A stretch of DNA of 56,181 nucleotides from Elusimicrobiota bacterium (GTDB lineage: Bacteria; Elusimicrobiota; Elusimicrobia; UBA1565; UBA9628). A program made the translations under genes and the position numbers. Positions 1-7,947 of the stretch are shown here, one piece after another. How positions within the stretch are numbered: position 1 is the stretch's first letter; each line of letters opens with the position of its first letter. The notes under the pieces are model-generated. The model was not told the origin of the DNA. It made no database searches and saw only the letters and a list, made by a program, of their open reading frames with translations. The stretch covers positions 1 to 56,181 of the forward strand of contig JACPOW010000061.1 of assembly GCA_016191335.1 (NCBI GenBank), in the 5' to 3' direction.

Positions 1-2
1 GA

Positions 3-407
3 TCCGCCGCGGCCGGCGGGGGCGGCGCGGGCGCGGGGGACGTGCGCCCCGGACGGACGGCCGCCGACGGCGCGGCCGCGGGCTCCGCCGCGGGCGGCGG
101 GGGAGGAGGCGGCGGCGGCTCGGGCGACGCCGACACGAGCGGCATCGACGATGCCGACACGATCGCGAACAAGATCGCGGACCTCCTCGGCCAGGCCAAG
201 TCCGACCGCGACAAGGCCGAGGACGAGAAGAAGAAGGCCATGGCCTTGAAGGCCCTCGGCCAGGACCCTCAGGCGGCTTACCACTACGACCGCTACCGGA
301 AAGCGAAGAAATCGGCCGAGGAAAAAGAGGCCGAGGCGAACCGCATGACCGCGGAGATGGCCGGCGCGGCCGGCAACGTCATCGTCGCTCCGGACCCGGC
401 GCCTTAA
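3..407 (+). CDS. Partial gene, C-terminal part of a Gly/Ala-rich protein of unknown family
   Basis: The reading frame is open from the left edge, so the true start lies outside the window; the GTG at 42 is only an internal codon. The visible part has an Ala/Gly-rich low-complexity stretch (a run of nine glycines near 100-118), then an acidic and charged helical segment with many Lys, Glu and Asp residues (about residues 45-105 of the visible part), and ends in PDPAP. The helical part looks coiled-coil-like. I do not recognise a family. Its TAA stop overlaps the stop of the convergent peptidase gene in the four bases TTAA at 404-407. Codon use is GC-rich like its neighbours. Confidence 0.6.
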   Translation, partial: SAAAGGGGAGAGDVRPGRTAADGAAAGSAAGGGGGGGGGSGDADTSGIDDADTIANKIADLLGQAKSDRDKAEDEKKKAMALKALGQDPQAAYHYDRYRKAKKSAEEKEAEANRMTAEMAGAAGNVIVAPDPAP

Positions 408-1804
408 GAGCCCGTCGAAACGCTGACGGCCGCGGGCGGGATCGCGAGGCGCCCGCGCCAGAGGCCGGCGCGCACGGTCGACGTCGAGGGGTAGAGGAAC
501 TCGGTCCCGTACGACAGGGCGTAGCTCGTCGTCTCGAGCGCCAGCAGGGGGCCCGCCGAGGTCTGGTTCTGCTCGAAGCACAGGATGCGGCCCTTCGGGA
601 TCTTGAGCTGCTCGGTGAGCGCGCCCGAGGCCGTCCCCGAGGCGAGCAAGGTCTCGTAGGCCCGGGGGTCCTCGCCGACGCCGAGCACGAGCGGGCGCAT
701 CGCGGCGTCGCGCACGAAATCCACGAAGGCGGGCTTCTTGCCGACGTTCTGGATCTCGACGAGCAAAGACACGCCCTCCCCGGGCGCGTAGGCGGCCTTC
801 GCGGGGCGGGCGCGGGCGCGCAGGCCGGCGGAGGTCTTGCTCCAGCGCGGCGCCGGGGGGAGATCCGGAAGGCCGCACAGCGGCGAGCGCGTCAGCGGGT
901 CCTCGGCGCGCGCCCGGAGCCTCGCGTCGAGGTCGAGGAACACGAGCGAGTAGGGATCGAGGCGGGCGCCCTTCAGCTTGAGCGCCCAGTGCAGGTGCGG
1001 CCCGGTGACTCGTCCGGTCGCGCCGACCTTGCCGATGACCTGGCCTTTCTTCACGAGGTCGCCGGCCTTGACCAGGAACTTCGAGAGGTGGGCGTACTGC
1101 GTCGTCAGCCCCAGGCCGTGGTCGAGGATGATGGTCTTTCCGGCGAAGAACAGCGGGTCGGCGAGCAGGACCTTGCCGGCGGCCGGGGCGCGCACGGGCG
1201 CGCCCTGCCGGGCCTTGAGGTCCATGCCCGAGTGCGGGGCGCGGGGCTGGCCGTTGAACACGCGCCGCTCGCCCAGGCGGCCGGTCGCGGCGCCGGGGAT
1301 GGGCGAGTCGAAGCGGCCCTCGAAGAGGCGCTTCTCCTCGGTCTTGGAGAACAGCTTGTGCAGGCGCGCGGCCTCCGCCTCGGCCCGCTCGGAGTCGTTC
1401 TTGTCGGGGGTCACGAACTTCTGCTCGACGGTGAGCTCGACGACGGGGAAGCCCGCGTCGGCGACGTGCAAAGTCTCGCTTGAACGGACCGTCCGGCCTC
1501 CGGGCGCCCGCAGCGAGGCCTCCAGGACCGCCGGGCCGGTCGAGTAGTCGAGGTCGAGGCCGATGAAGGCGAGCCAGGTCCCCGTCGACGGTCCCGGGAA
1601 GAAATCGAGCGCGCGGCCCTTGAGCGTCGCCGCGGGCGGGGTCTTGGCGTCGTTCCCGGCGACGGTGACGAGGATGATCTCCCCGGGCTTGACCGCGCGC
1701 GACTCGAGCGCGAGGGTCGGGTCGGGCCGCGCGGCCGCGCGGGCCGGCGAGGGGGCCAGGAACAGCAGCGCGGCGAGGGCGCCCGCGGCCCCGGCGTTAG
1801 ACAC
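404..1804 (-). CDS. Secreted M23-family metallopeptidase (LytM/peptidoglycan endopeptidase type)
   Basis: A 466-residue protein with a hydrophobic N-terminal signal-like segment (about residues 5-24). An M23 domain spans about residues 185-290: the HxxxD zinc motif is HSGMD at 191-195, and the HxH motif is HLH at 270-272 inside GRVTGPHLHW. Family members cleave peptide crosslinks of peptidoglycan in the envelope. Residues 25-180 are probably a beta-sandwich domain and about 300-466 a further beta-rich domain of unknown role. It starts at GTG, overlapping the end of ybeY by 8 nt (GTGTCTAA), so it is the last gene of the GH57-phoH-ybeY-M23 unit. All zinc ligands are present, so an active peptidase is likely rather than a degenerate EnvC/NlpD-type activator. 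Confidence 0.85.
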   Translation of the reverse strand: MSNAGAAGALAALLFLAPSPARAAARPDPTLALESRAVKPGEIILVTVAGNDAKTPPAATLKGRALDFFPGPSTGTWLAFIGLDLDYSTGPAVLEASLRAPGGRTVRSSETLHVADAGFPVVELTVEQKFVTPDKNDSERAEAEAARLHKLFSKTEEKRLFEGRFDSPIPGAATGRLGERRVFNGQPRAPHSGMDLKARQGAPVRAPAAGKVLLADPLFFAGKTIILDHGLGLTTQYAHLSKFLVKAGDLVKKGQVIGKVGATGRVTGPHLHWALKLKGARLDPYSLVFLDLDARLRARAEDPLTRSPLCGLPDLPPAPRWSKTSAGLRARARPAKAAYAPGEGVSLLVEIQNVGKKPAFVDFVRDAAMRPLVLGVGEDPRAYETLLASGTASGALTEQLKIPKGRILCFEQNQTSAGPLLALETTSYALSYGTEFLYPSTSTVRAGLWRGRLAIPPAAVSVSTGS

Positions 1805-2264
1805 GCAGGGAGGCGACGAGCCGGTCCTGGACCTTGAACATGCGGGCCTTCGCGGCGGGCCGGGAATCGTCGTGGCCGGTGAGGTGCAGGGCCCCGTGGA
1901 CGGCGAGCGTCGCGGCCTCGGCGGCGGGGGAGTGCCCCAGCGCCTTCGCCTGGCGGCGCGTCATCCAGGAGGAGATGAAGATGTCCCCGATCGGGGCCTC
2001 CGGGCCGGTCAGGCCCGGGACAGGCTCGTGCGAGAAGGAGATCACGTCGGTGTCGTAGTCGTGGCCGAGGTAATGCCTGTTCATGCGCAGCATCGCCGCG
2101 CGCCCGAGGAAGACGACGTTGACCTCGCCGCGGCGCCGGGACATCCTCTTCGAGGAGCCGAACGCTAGGCGCACGGCCTTCTGGTACAGCGCGGCCCGCC
2201 TCGCCGAAGCCGGCAAGGAGGCCATTCCCGCGATGATGATCTTCAACCCGTTTTTTCGTCCCAT
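1797..2264 (-). CDS. ybeY: YbeY-type endoribonuclease (rRNA maturation factor) with altered third metal ligand
   Basis: A 155-residue protein of normal YbeY length. It has the conserved NRHYLGHDYDTDVISF segment (residues 62-77) and the metal-site segment HGALHLTGHDD (123-133). YbeY is a metal-dependent RNase needed for 16S rRNA 3'-end maturation and ribosome quality control in the cytoplasm. The usual site is H-x3-H-x5-H. Here H123 and H127 are present, but the third position (133) is Asp and a His sits two residues earlier (131). The gene overlaps the end of phoH by 22 nt, the classic phoH-ybeY pairing, and is itself overlapped by the M23 gene. I am confident of the family but not of full activity. 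Confidence 0.9.
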   Translation of the reverse strand: MGRKNGLKIIIAGMASLPASARRAALYQKAVRLAFGSSKRMSRRRGEVNVVFLGRAAMLRMNRHYLGHDYDTDVISFSHEPVPGLTGPEAPIGDIFISSWMTRRQAKALGHSPAAEAATLAVHGALHLTGHDDSRPAAKARMFKVQDRLVASLRV

Positions 2265-3199
2265 TTGTCGTAGGCCCTGATGATCCGTTTCACGATAGGA
2301 TGGCGGGACACATCGGCCTCGGCCATGCGCACTACGGCCATGCCGTCCACGCCTTTGAGGATCTCGAGGACGCGCACCAGGCCCGAGGTCGCGCGCGCGC
2401 CCAGGTCGTTCTGGGTCGTGTCCCCGGTGACGACGGCCTTGGAGCCGGTGCCCATGCGGGTGAGGAACATCTTCATCTGCTCGGGCGTGGTGTTCTGGGC
2501 CTCGTCGAGGATCATGAACGCGTCCTCGAAGGTGCGGCCGCGCATGTAGGCCAGCGGCACGATCTCGATGACGTCGTTGTCGCGCCAGGTTCGGAAGCGT
2601 TCCCCGCCGAGCAGGGAGATGAAGGCGTCGTAGAGCGGGCGCAGGTAGGGGTTCACCTTCTCCATGAGGTCGCCGGGCAGGAAGCCGAGCTTCTCGCCGG
2701 CCTCGACGACGGGGCGGGAGAGGACGATCTTCGTGACCTGGCGCGACTCGAGGGCGCGCAGGGCGGTCGCGACCGCGAGGAAGGTCTTCCCCGTGCCGGC
2801 GGGGCCGATGCCGAAGGTCAGGTCGTGCTCGGCGATCGTGTCGCAGTACTTCTGCTGGTTCGGCGTGCGGGCGCGCAGCACCTTGCCGTTGTGGGCGCGG
2901 TACAGGCCGTCCTCGGGGAGCGACGGCGCGTCCAGGTTGATCGGCTCGAAGCCGCGCGGGTCGACGGGCGCCGCCCGGCGGCGCAGCGCCTCGATCTCGG
3001 CGCGCAGGCGCTTGGCGGCCTTCTCCACGCGCTGGGCGCTGCCCTTGACGGTCAGGGACAGGTCGCCGCTCTCGGCGTCCTGGCGCAGGAAGATCTCCAC
3101 GCCGAAGTCCCGCTCGAGCTCCCGCAGGCGGGCGTCCTGCTCGCCGAGCAGACGGACCGTCTCGTTCTGGTCGTTGAGGCGTATGAGCTTGGTGGTCAT
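2243..3199 (-). CDS. phoH: PhoH-family ATPase
   Basis: 318 residues, start chosen at the ATG at 3197-3199, which shares one base with the TGA of the GH57 gene (TGATG); the open frame extends further upstream but would run inside that gene. The N-terminal ~75 residues look like a KH-type RNA-binding fold; the P-loop is GPAGTGKT (132-139), and FMILDEAQN is the Walker B/DEAQ motif. LSRPVVEAGEKLGFLPGD is a PhoH signature. PhoH proteins are cytoplasmic ATPases/RNA helicase-like proteins linked to RNA metabolism and regularly encoded beside ybeY, as here (22-nt overlap). The frequent 7TM-HD phosphohydrolase gene between phoH and ybeY is absent. Confidence 0.92.
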   Translation of the reverse strand: MTTKLIRLNDQNETVRLLGEQDARLRELERDFGVEIFLRQDAESGDLSLTVKGSAQRVEKAAKRLRAEIEALRRRAAPVDPRGFEPINLDAPSLPEDGLYRAHNGKVLRARTPNQQKYCDTIAEHDLTFGIGPAGTGKTFLAVATALRALESRQVTKIVLSRPVVEAGEKLGFLPGDLMEKVNPYLRPLYDAFISLLGGERFRTWRDNDVIEIVPLAYMRGRTFEDAFMILDEAQNTTPEQMKMFLTRMGTGSKAVVTGDTTQNDLGARATSGLVRVLEILKGVDGMAVVRMAEADVSRHPIVKRIIRAYDKWDEKTG

Positions 3200-5499
3200 C
3201 AGCGGATCCCCCGTGAAGAGTCGGCCAGGCCGAGGCGCGCGCCGACGGCGCGGCAGGCGTCGAGCGCGGCCGACGGGCCTTGGCCCTCGAGCGCCCGCGC
3301 CCAGCGGTCCTGCGCGTCCCTCAGACGCCACGTTCCGGCCAGCAGGCCCGCGTCCCAGAGCGCGTCGAGCCAGCGCAGGGCGCGGGACACCCGCGCGGAG
3401 TCGCCGGGCTCGGCGACGACGGCCTCCATGTGGCGGTGGAGCCGGTCCTCGAGCTCGTACGACCAGGGCAGCTCGGAGGCGTTGAACGCGTGGACCGCCG
3501 ATTCGGACAGGAGCTGGAGCACCGCGTCGTCCTCCTGGCCGCCGCGGCGGAACGCGGCCATGCACTCGACCCAGCGCCTGAGGTAGGCGGCGCGGGAGGC
3601 GCCGAGCGCGCCCGAGCCGGCCAGAGACTTGACCGCCTCGGCGCGCTCGTCGTTGAGCACCGCGTCGAGGCCGAAGGCCGCGGGGCCGAAGCGCTCGTCC
3701 ATCGCGGCGCGGAACTCGTCGTCGGCCAGGCGGATGAACTGGTCCCCGATCGCCAGCGGGTCGAGGGCCTCGCGGCGCGGGGCGAGCCAGACGGCGAAGT
3801 CGAGGCGGTCGGCGCGGTGGACGACGGCGTGGAACTCGGCGCTCTGCCGGGTGTCGACGGAGCGGACCGTCACGTCGCGGACGGACAGGGTCCGCTCGCG
3901 GCCGGCCAGGCCCGCCTTGTCCGCGCGGAACGCGGGGCCGGCCGTCCAGCGCAGCAGCGGCGGCTCGGGCGCCGGCAGGCCGAGATGGTCGAGCACGGCC
4001 GCGTGCGCCGCGGCGCGGGGAAGGCCCACGCGCGACGAGGCCACCAAGGTCCTCCAGACCTTCGCGCCGTTCTCGAAGCGGGGGAGGTTCGAGCGGCAGG
4101 CGGCGAGGCGCTCGACGAACGCCTCCTCGGCGTCCTCGCCGAGCAGCTTGGCAAGGTCGATGGCCCGGGCCGCGCGGGTCAGGATCAGGACGGCCTCGAC
4201 GCCGGAGATGTCGTCGAAGAACCAGCCGCAGCTCGTGAACATGGCCAGGCGCTCGCGCTGCATCGTCAGCAGCTTGAGCGCGCGCTTCTCCTCTTCGGCG
4301 AGGAGCGGGCGCTTGGCGTGGGACTTCAGGAAGGCGGAGGCGCGCTCCTCCCCGGGCTCGAGCCACAGCACCGACGCCTCGTCGCGGACCTTCCACGGGT
4401 CGTCGAAGAAGCGCGAGGCGTCGTCCTCGTAGAACGCGTCGAGGCGGTGGGCCAGCTTATTGAGCGCGTCGCGCAGGCCGGTGCGCCAGCGCTGGTCCCA
4501 GTCTGGCAGATGCGCGGAGCGGCAGCCGCAGTCCTTGTCCCAGCGTCCCAGGCCGTGGTCGCAGCTCCAGGAGGTGTTCTCCCGGACGCGGACCTCGTGC
4601 GGCGGGGGGAACAGCGCGAGGAAGCGGGCGGGGTCGGTCGCCGGGATGCCGTCGGCCTCGAGCAGGTCGAGCGTCAGCGCCAGCACGCGCTCGGCGCCCG
4701 GGTGATGGTGGCCGTAGAACTCCCCGTCGGAGGCGACGTGGGCGAGCTGGGCGGCGTCGCCCTCCCAGAGCCGGCCGCGCACGGCGTCGGCGAAGTGCTC
4801 GGCGCTGACGAGCGTCTCGCCGCTGACGATCCCGGCCGACAGGCGATGGTGGTAGAAGAAGATCACGAGCTTCTTGGTCGGGTCCGACGGCGACGTCCAG
4901 AGGTAGGGCGTCTTGGGGTCGATGTGCTCGGCGTCGAGCTCGACCCAGGCGTCGGAGCCGAGGTCGCGCACCGCCTCGCCCTGCTTGGGGTCGAGGATGG
5001 TGAACTCGACGCCGTGGCCGGCGAGGACCTCGAGCGTCTCGGCGTCCACCGCGGTCTCCGGCAGCCACAGGCCCTTGGCCTCGCGCTTGAAGCGATGGCG
5101 GAACTCGGCCAGGCCCCAGCGCACCAAGGTCTCCTTGTCGCGGCGCGACTCGAAGGGCATGATGTTGTGGAAGTAGGGCTGCGCGATGGCCGTCTGCGTC
5201 GCCGCGTCCGCGGCCTGTATGCGGCGCAGGATGGACGGCCGTTCCTTCTCCATCCAGGACAGCAAGGTGGGTCCGAAATTGAACGAGAGGCGCTTGAGCG
5301 TCTCGTCGTAGGCGATGGTCCGGCCGTCGGACCCGCCGCGCACGCCCAAGGTGATCGGGCCGTAGCACTCCTCGGCGATGCGCGCGTTCCAGTCGTGGAA
5401 CGGGGCGGCCGAGGCCTCGCGGTCCACCGTCCCCGTCCACGGGTTCTCCCGCGGGGGCTGGTAGAAATGGCCGTGGACGCAGATGTGCCGGTGGCTCAC
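3199..5499 (-). CDS. Glycoside hydrolase family 57 protein, DUF3536 type
   Basis: A 766-residue protein opening with HICVHGHFYQPPRENPW, the N-terminal motif of GH57 amylase-type enzymes that carry the DUF3536 C-terminal domain. The catalytic barrel occupies roughly residues 1-330 (TLVRWGLAEFRHRF and GLWLPETAVD are typical); the rest is the helical DUF3536 part. GH57 enzymes hydrolyse or rearrange alpha-glucans; with glgC next door a role in glycogen turnover is plausible but inferred. No signal peptide, so it is probably cytoplasmic. GTG start, preceded by TACAAT with a 6-nt gap and no Shine-Dalgarno sequence. It is the first gene of a four-gene unit with phoH, ybeY and an M23 peptidase. Confidence 0.88.
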   Translation of the reverse strand: MSHRHICVHGHFYQPPRENPWTGTVDREASAAPFHDWNARIAEECYGPITLGVRGGSDGRTIAYDETLKRLSFNFGPTLLSWMEKERPSILRRIQAADAATQTAIAQPYFHNIMPFESRRDKETLVRWGLAEFRHRFKREAKGLWLPETAVDAETLEVLAGHGVEFTILDPKQGEAVRDLGSDAWVELDAEHIDPKTPYLWTSPSDPTKKLVIFFYHHRLSAGIVSGETLVSAEHFADAVRGRLWEGDAAQLAHVASDGEFYGHHHPGAERVLALTLDLLEADGIPATDPARFLALFPPPHEVRVRENTSWSCDHGLGRWDKDCGCRSAHLPDWDQRWRTGLRDALNKLAHRLDAFYEDDASRFFDDPWKVRDEASVLWLEPGEERASAFLKSHAKRPLLAEEEKRALKLLTMQRERLAMFTSCGWFFDDISGVEAVLILTRAARAIDLAKLLGEDAEEAFVERLAACRSNLPRFENGAKVWRTLVASSRVGLPRAAAHAAVLDHLGLPAPEPPLLRWTAGPAFRADKAGLAGRERTLSVRDVTVRSVDTRQSAEFHAVVHRADRLDFAVWLAPRREALDPLAIGDQFIRLADDEFRAAMDERFGPAAFGLDAVLNDERAEAVKSLAGSGALGASRAAYLRRWVECMAAFRRGGQEDDAVLQLLSESAVHAFNASELPWSYELEDRLHRHMEAVVAEPGDSARVSRALRWLDALWDAGLLAGTWRLRDAQDRWARALEGQGPSAALDACRAVGARLGLADSSRGIR

Positions 5500-5505
5500 G
5501 CGGTC

Positions 5506-5511
5506 ATTGTA
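5506..5511 (-). promoter_or_regulatory. TACAAT box, leaderless start of the GH57 gene
   Basis: 6 nt before the GTG at 5499; no Shine-Dalgarno sequence. Confidence 0.6.
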
Positions 5512-5533
5512 TCCATTTCGCCGGGGCGGGCGC

Positions 5534-6778
5534 TCAACGCGGGACGGTCGTGCCGCGGGGCACGATGACGATGCCGCTGGGGTCGACGAAGTAGCGCTTC
5601 GCGTCCTCCTCGGCGTTGAAGCCGAGCCGGAGCTTGGCCGGGATCTCGTTGAAGCGGTCCACGATCACGCGCTTGAGGTGGGCCTCGGACCGGACCTTGC
5701 AGAAGTCCATGATGATCGAGTCCTCGATCACGGCCCCGTCGTGGATGTGCACGCCCCGCCCGATGATCGAGTTCTTGATCGTCGCGTTGCGCACGAAGCA
5801 GCCGTCGCTGATGATGCAGTTCGTCAGCTTGCCGTCGAGCACCTTGGCGGGCGGGCCGTCGTAGCGTCCCGAGTGGATGAACCAGCGGCGGTTGTTGAGG
5901 TTGAGGCGCGGCCGGGCCCCGAGTATGTCCATGTTGGACTGGTAGAACGCCCCGAGCGTCCCCACGTCCCGCCAGTAGGACTGCTCCTCGTAGGCCTTGA
6001 GCCCGGGCAGCACGTTGGTCGAGAAATCGTAGGCGTACAGCTTGTGGGTCTTCAGGATGGCGGGGAGGACGTTCTTCCCGAAGTCGAGGTCGCTCTCGTC
6101 CTTGTGGTGGTTCTTGAGCAGGTCCACGAGGACGTCCTTCGTGAACACGTAGTTGCCCATCGACGCCAGCGCGTGCGTCGAGCTGCCCGGCATCGGGTCG
6201 GCCGTCAGCGGCTTCTCCATGAACTCCATGACCCGGCCGCTCTTGTCGGTCTCCACGATGCCGAAGGACGGCACGCTCTTGAGGGGGACCGGGATCGTCG
6301 AGATGGTCACGTCGGCGCCCTTCTCGATGTGCCACTGGATCATCTGGCCGACGTCCATGCGGTAGACGTGGTCGGCGCCGAAGACCACGACGAGGTCGGG
6401 GTCGAAGTCGTGGATCAGGTTCAGGTTCTGGCGGACCGCGTCCGCGGTCCCCCGGTACCACATCGTGCCCAGGCGCATCTGCGGGGGCACGACGGTGATG
6501 AAGTGCTCCCGCGTGAGGCCGGCGGTCCGCCAGTTGGAGCGCAGGTGCTCGATGAGGCTCTGCGACATGTACTGGACCAGGACGTAGATCGAGAGCATGC
6601 CCGAGTTGACGAGGTTCGAGAGCACGAAGTCCACGATGCGGTACTTGCCCCCGAACGGCACGGCGGGCTTGGAGCGCTCGTGGGTCAGCGGGTGCAGGCG
6701 CTCGCCCTTGCCTCCGGCGAGCACGATCGCGAGCACGCGCCGCGTGGGCGCGATGTTGGGCTTATTGGGGCTCGGCAT
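5534..6778 (-). CDS. glgC: Glucose-1-phosphate adenylyltransferase (ADP-glucose pyrophosphorylase)
   Basis: 414 residues. The nucleotidyltransferase signature LAGGKGERLHPLTHERSKPA lies at about residues 19-38, followed by VPFGGKYRIVDFVLSN and GTADAVRQNLNLI, all diagnostic of GlgC. The C-terminal left-handed beta-helix region contains hexapeptide-like repeats (GRGVHIHDGAVIEDSIIMD). The enzyme makes ADP-glucose from glucose-1-phosphate and ATP, the committed step of bacterial glycogen synthesis, in the cytosol. Its ATG overlaps the end of the upstream membrane-fusion-like gene by 17 nt, so translation is probably coupled. The GH57 gene downstream has its own promoter-like box. Length is typical. 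Confidence 0.95.
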   Translation of the reverse strand: MPSPNKPNIAPTRRVLAIVLAGGKGERLHPLTHERSKPAVPFGGKYRIVDFVLSNLVNSGMLSIYVLVQYMSQSLIEHLRSNWRTAGLTREHFITVVPPQMRLGTMWYRGTADAVRQNLNLIHDFDPDLVVVFGADHVYRMDVGQMIQWHIEKGADVTISTIPVPLKSVPSFGIVETDKSGRVMEFMEKPLTADPMPGSSTHALASMGNYVFTKDVLVDLLKNHHKDESDLDFGKNVLPAILKTHKLYAYDFSTNVLPGLKAYEEQSYWRDVGTLGAFYQSNMDILGARPRLNLNNRRWFIHSGRYDGPPAKVLDGKLTNCIISDGCFVRNATIKNSIIGRGVHIHDGAVIEDSIIMDFCKVRSEAHLKRVIVDRFNEIPAKLRLGFNAEEDAKRYFVDPSGIVIVPRGTTVPR

Positions 6779-7781
6779 ACGGATCCTCCCCGTAATCGGT
6801 GCTGTCCTCGATGACCGTGGCGTGCTTGCTCTTGGTCTTCTTGCCGTTCGTCGGCACGGTCCCGAGCGTCGGCGCCTCGGGCTCCTCGATGCCCTGCTGG
6901 GCGCGCGCGCGCCGGCGCAGGGCCTCGACGTCGGTCTCCTGCTTGTGGCGCGCCGCGCCGTGGAGCTGGGCGTCGTCGAGCACGAGTATGTCCCGCTTCT
7001 CCTCGACGCCGGACGTGATCTGGGTCAGACCCTGGGTCGTGATGCCGGTGGAGACGCGGATCGGGAGGTAGGTGTAGCCGCCCTCGCGGACCAGCGCGTC
7101 GGTCGGCACGAAGAGGACGTCCTTCTTCGACAGGGGGACGATCTCGCCCTCCCACTCGGTCCCGGGGTTGAAGTAGCGGTCGGGCGACATGACCAAGGTG
7201 AAGGTGGCGCCCGGGGTGACCTTCTCCCCCTGGATGTCGAGGATGAACTTGGTCACGCGGCCGCGCAGGCGGCGCTTGGGGTCGTTGACCGGCCAGAAGA
7301 CCAGGTCCTGGCCGTCGTGGATCCAGTTGGCGTCCTCGGGGCGCACGCGCGCGACGAGCTTCAGCGACCCGGCGGCCTCGAACATCACCGACTCGGGCTT
7401 CACCCAGGTCTTGGCCTTCAGGAAGTTCTTCAGGATGAAGCAGGTGTCCGGGCAGCGCGCCGCCGTCGGCCGGTAGACCCGCTGCCAGCGGTCCTCGAGG
7501 ATGTCCACGTTCTGCGAGCCCTTGGAGTCGAGCATCGCCGCGAGTTCCTTGTGCGCGAGGAACGCCAGCGGCTGGTCGGCGCCGCGCCAGACGTAGGTCG
7601 AGGTCAGCACGCTCTCGACGCGGCCCTCGATCGTCGCCTTGATGCGGAAGATGTCGTCGGCCACGACGGTGCCCGTCACCTTGACCTTGATCTCGAGGTT
7701 GCCGCGCTTGACCTGCGACGGCGTCGCCGCGCCGGCATGGGCGGCGAGCAGGAGCAAGGCGGCGGAGAAAAGGGCCCTCAT
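6762..7781 (-). CDS. Exported membrane-fusion-protein-like (HlyD-like) protein
   Basis: 339 residues from the ATG at 7781, chosen because it opens a clear signal peptide (MRALFSAALLLLAAHAGA) and has a TAACCT box 7 nt upstream. The mature part begins with KRGNLEIKVKVTGTVVADDIFRIKATIEGRVESVL, the barrel-sandwich start typical of RND/ABC membrane-fusion proteins. The middle has beta-barrel-like segments (RPEDANWIHDGQDLVFW, GEIVPLSKKDVLFVPTDALV). The long coiled-coil hairpin of true adaptors is short or missing, and two Cys sit in the central insertion (ARCPDTCF). The charged C-terminus (about 280-339) is low complexity. It overlaps glgC by 17 nt, an unexpected partner; no transporter gene is adjacent. 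The family assignment is moderate. Confidence 0.6.
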   Translation of the reverse strand: MRALFSAALLLLAAHAGAATPSQVKRGNLEIKVKVTGTVVADDIFRIKATIEGRVESVLTSTYVWRGADQPLAFLAHKELAAMLDSKGSQNVDILEDRWQRVYRPTAARCPDTCFILKNFLKAKTWVKPESVMFEAAGSLKLVARVRPEDANWIHDGQDLVFWPVNDPKRRLRGRVTKFILDIQGEKVTPGATFTLVMSPDRYFNPGTEWEGEIVPLSKKDVLFVPTDALVREGGYTYLPIRVSTGITTQGLTQITSGVEEKRDILVLDDAQLHGAARHKQETDVEALRRRARAQQGIEEPEAPTLGTVPTNGKKTKSKHATVIEDSTDYGEDPYAEPQ

Positions 7782-7788
7782 GGGGGGA

Positions 7789-7794
7789 AGGTTA
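7789..7794 (-). promoter_or_regulatory. TAACCT box of the membrane-fusion-like gene
   Basis: 7 nt before the ATG at 7781; weak match, no Shine-Dalgarno sequence. Confidence 0.4.
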
Positions 7795-7848
7795 GCAAAT
7801 TGGTCCACACCGGATTGTAAGGGGAAAATCGTCGGTGCGCAATGGATT

Positions 7849-7894
7849 AACTCATGATAATCACTATTCCCGGGAACAGTGATTATCATTAGTT
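7849..7894. repeat. 46-bp near-perfect palindrome in a divergent promoter region
   Basis: Arms with TGATAATCACT and AGTGATTATCA flank a TTCCCGGGAA centre; two base pairs in the whole element mismatch. It lies between the divergent genes at 7781 and 7948, in an unusually AT-rich stretch, and only 8 nt from the 16-bp palindrome. The centre resembles the core of that palindrome. Confidence 0.85.
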
Positions 7895-7902
7895 TTTGGC
7901 GA

Positions 7903-7918
7903 CTGTTTCCGGAAACAG
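7903..7918. repeat. 16-bp perfect palindrome, possible operator
   Basis: CTGTTTCCGGAAACAG lies so that its right half covers the position 17 nt upstream of the TAGAAT box of the gene at 7948. The same 16 bp recur at 36626-36641. Confidence 0.8.
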
Positions 7919-7935
7919 CCGGGCGATTCCTGTGG

Positions 7936-7941
7936 TAGAAT
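7936..7941 (+). promoter_or_regulatory. TAGAAT box of the gene at 7948
   Basis: 6 nt before the ATG. A palindrome covers the -35 position. Confidence 0.65.
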
Positions 7942-7947
7942 CGAACC

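Noticed and set aside
42-407. GTG at 42 as a true start
   Set aside because: The frame is open to the left edge and the GTG lies in the middle of a low-complexity stretch.
3280-5568. Long rightward open frame opposite the GH57 gene
   Set aside because: GC-rich shadow frame; repetitive Arg/Glu/Val/Gly composition, no family motif, and the opposite strand encodes a clear GH57 protein.
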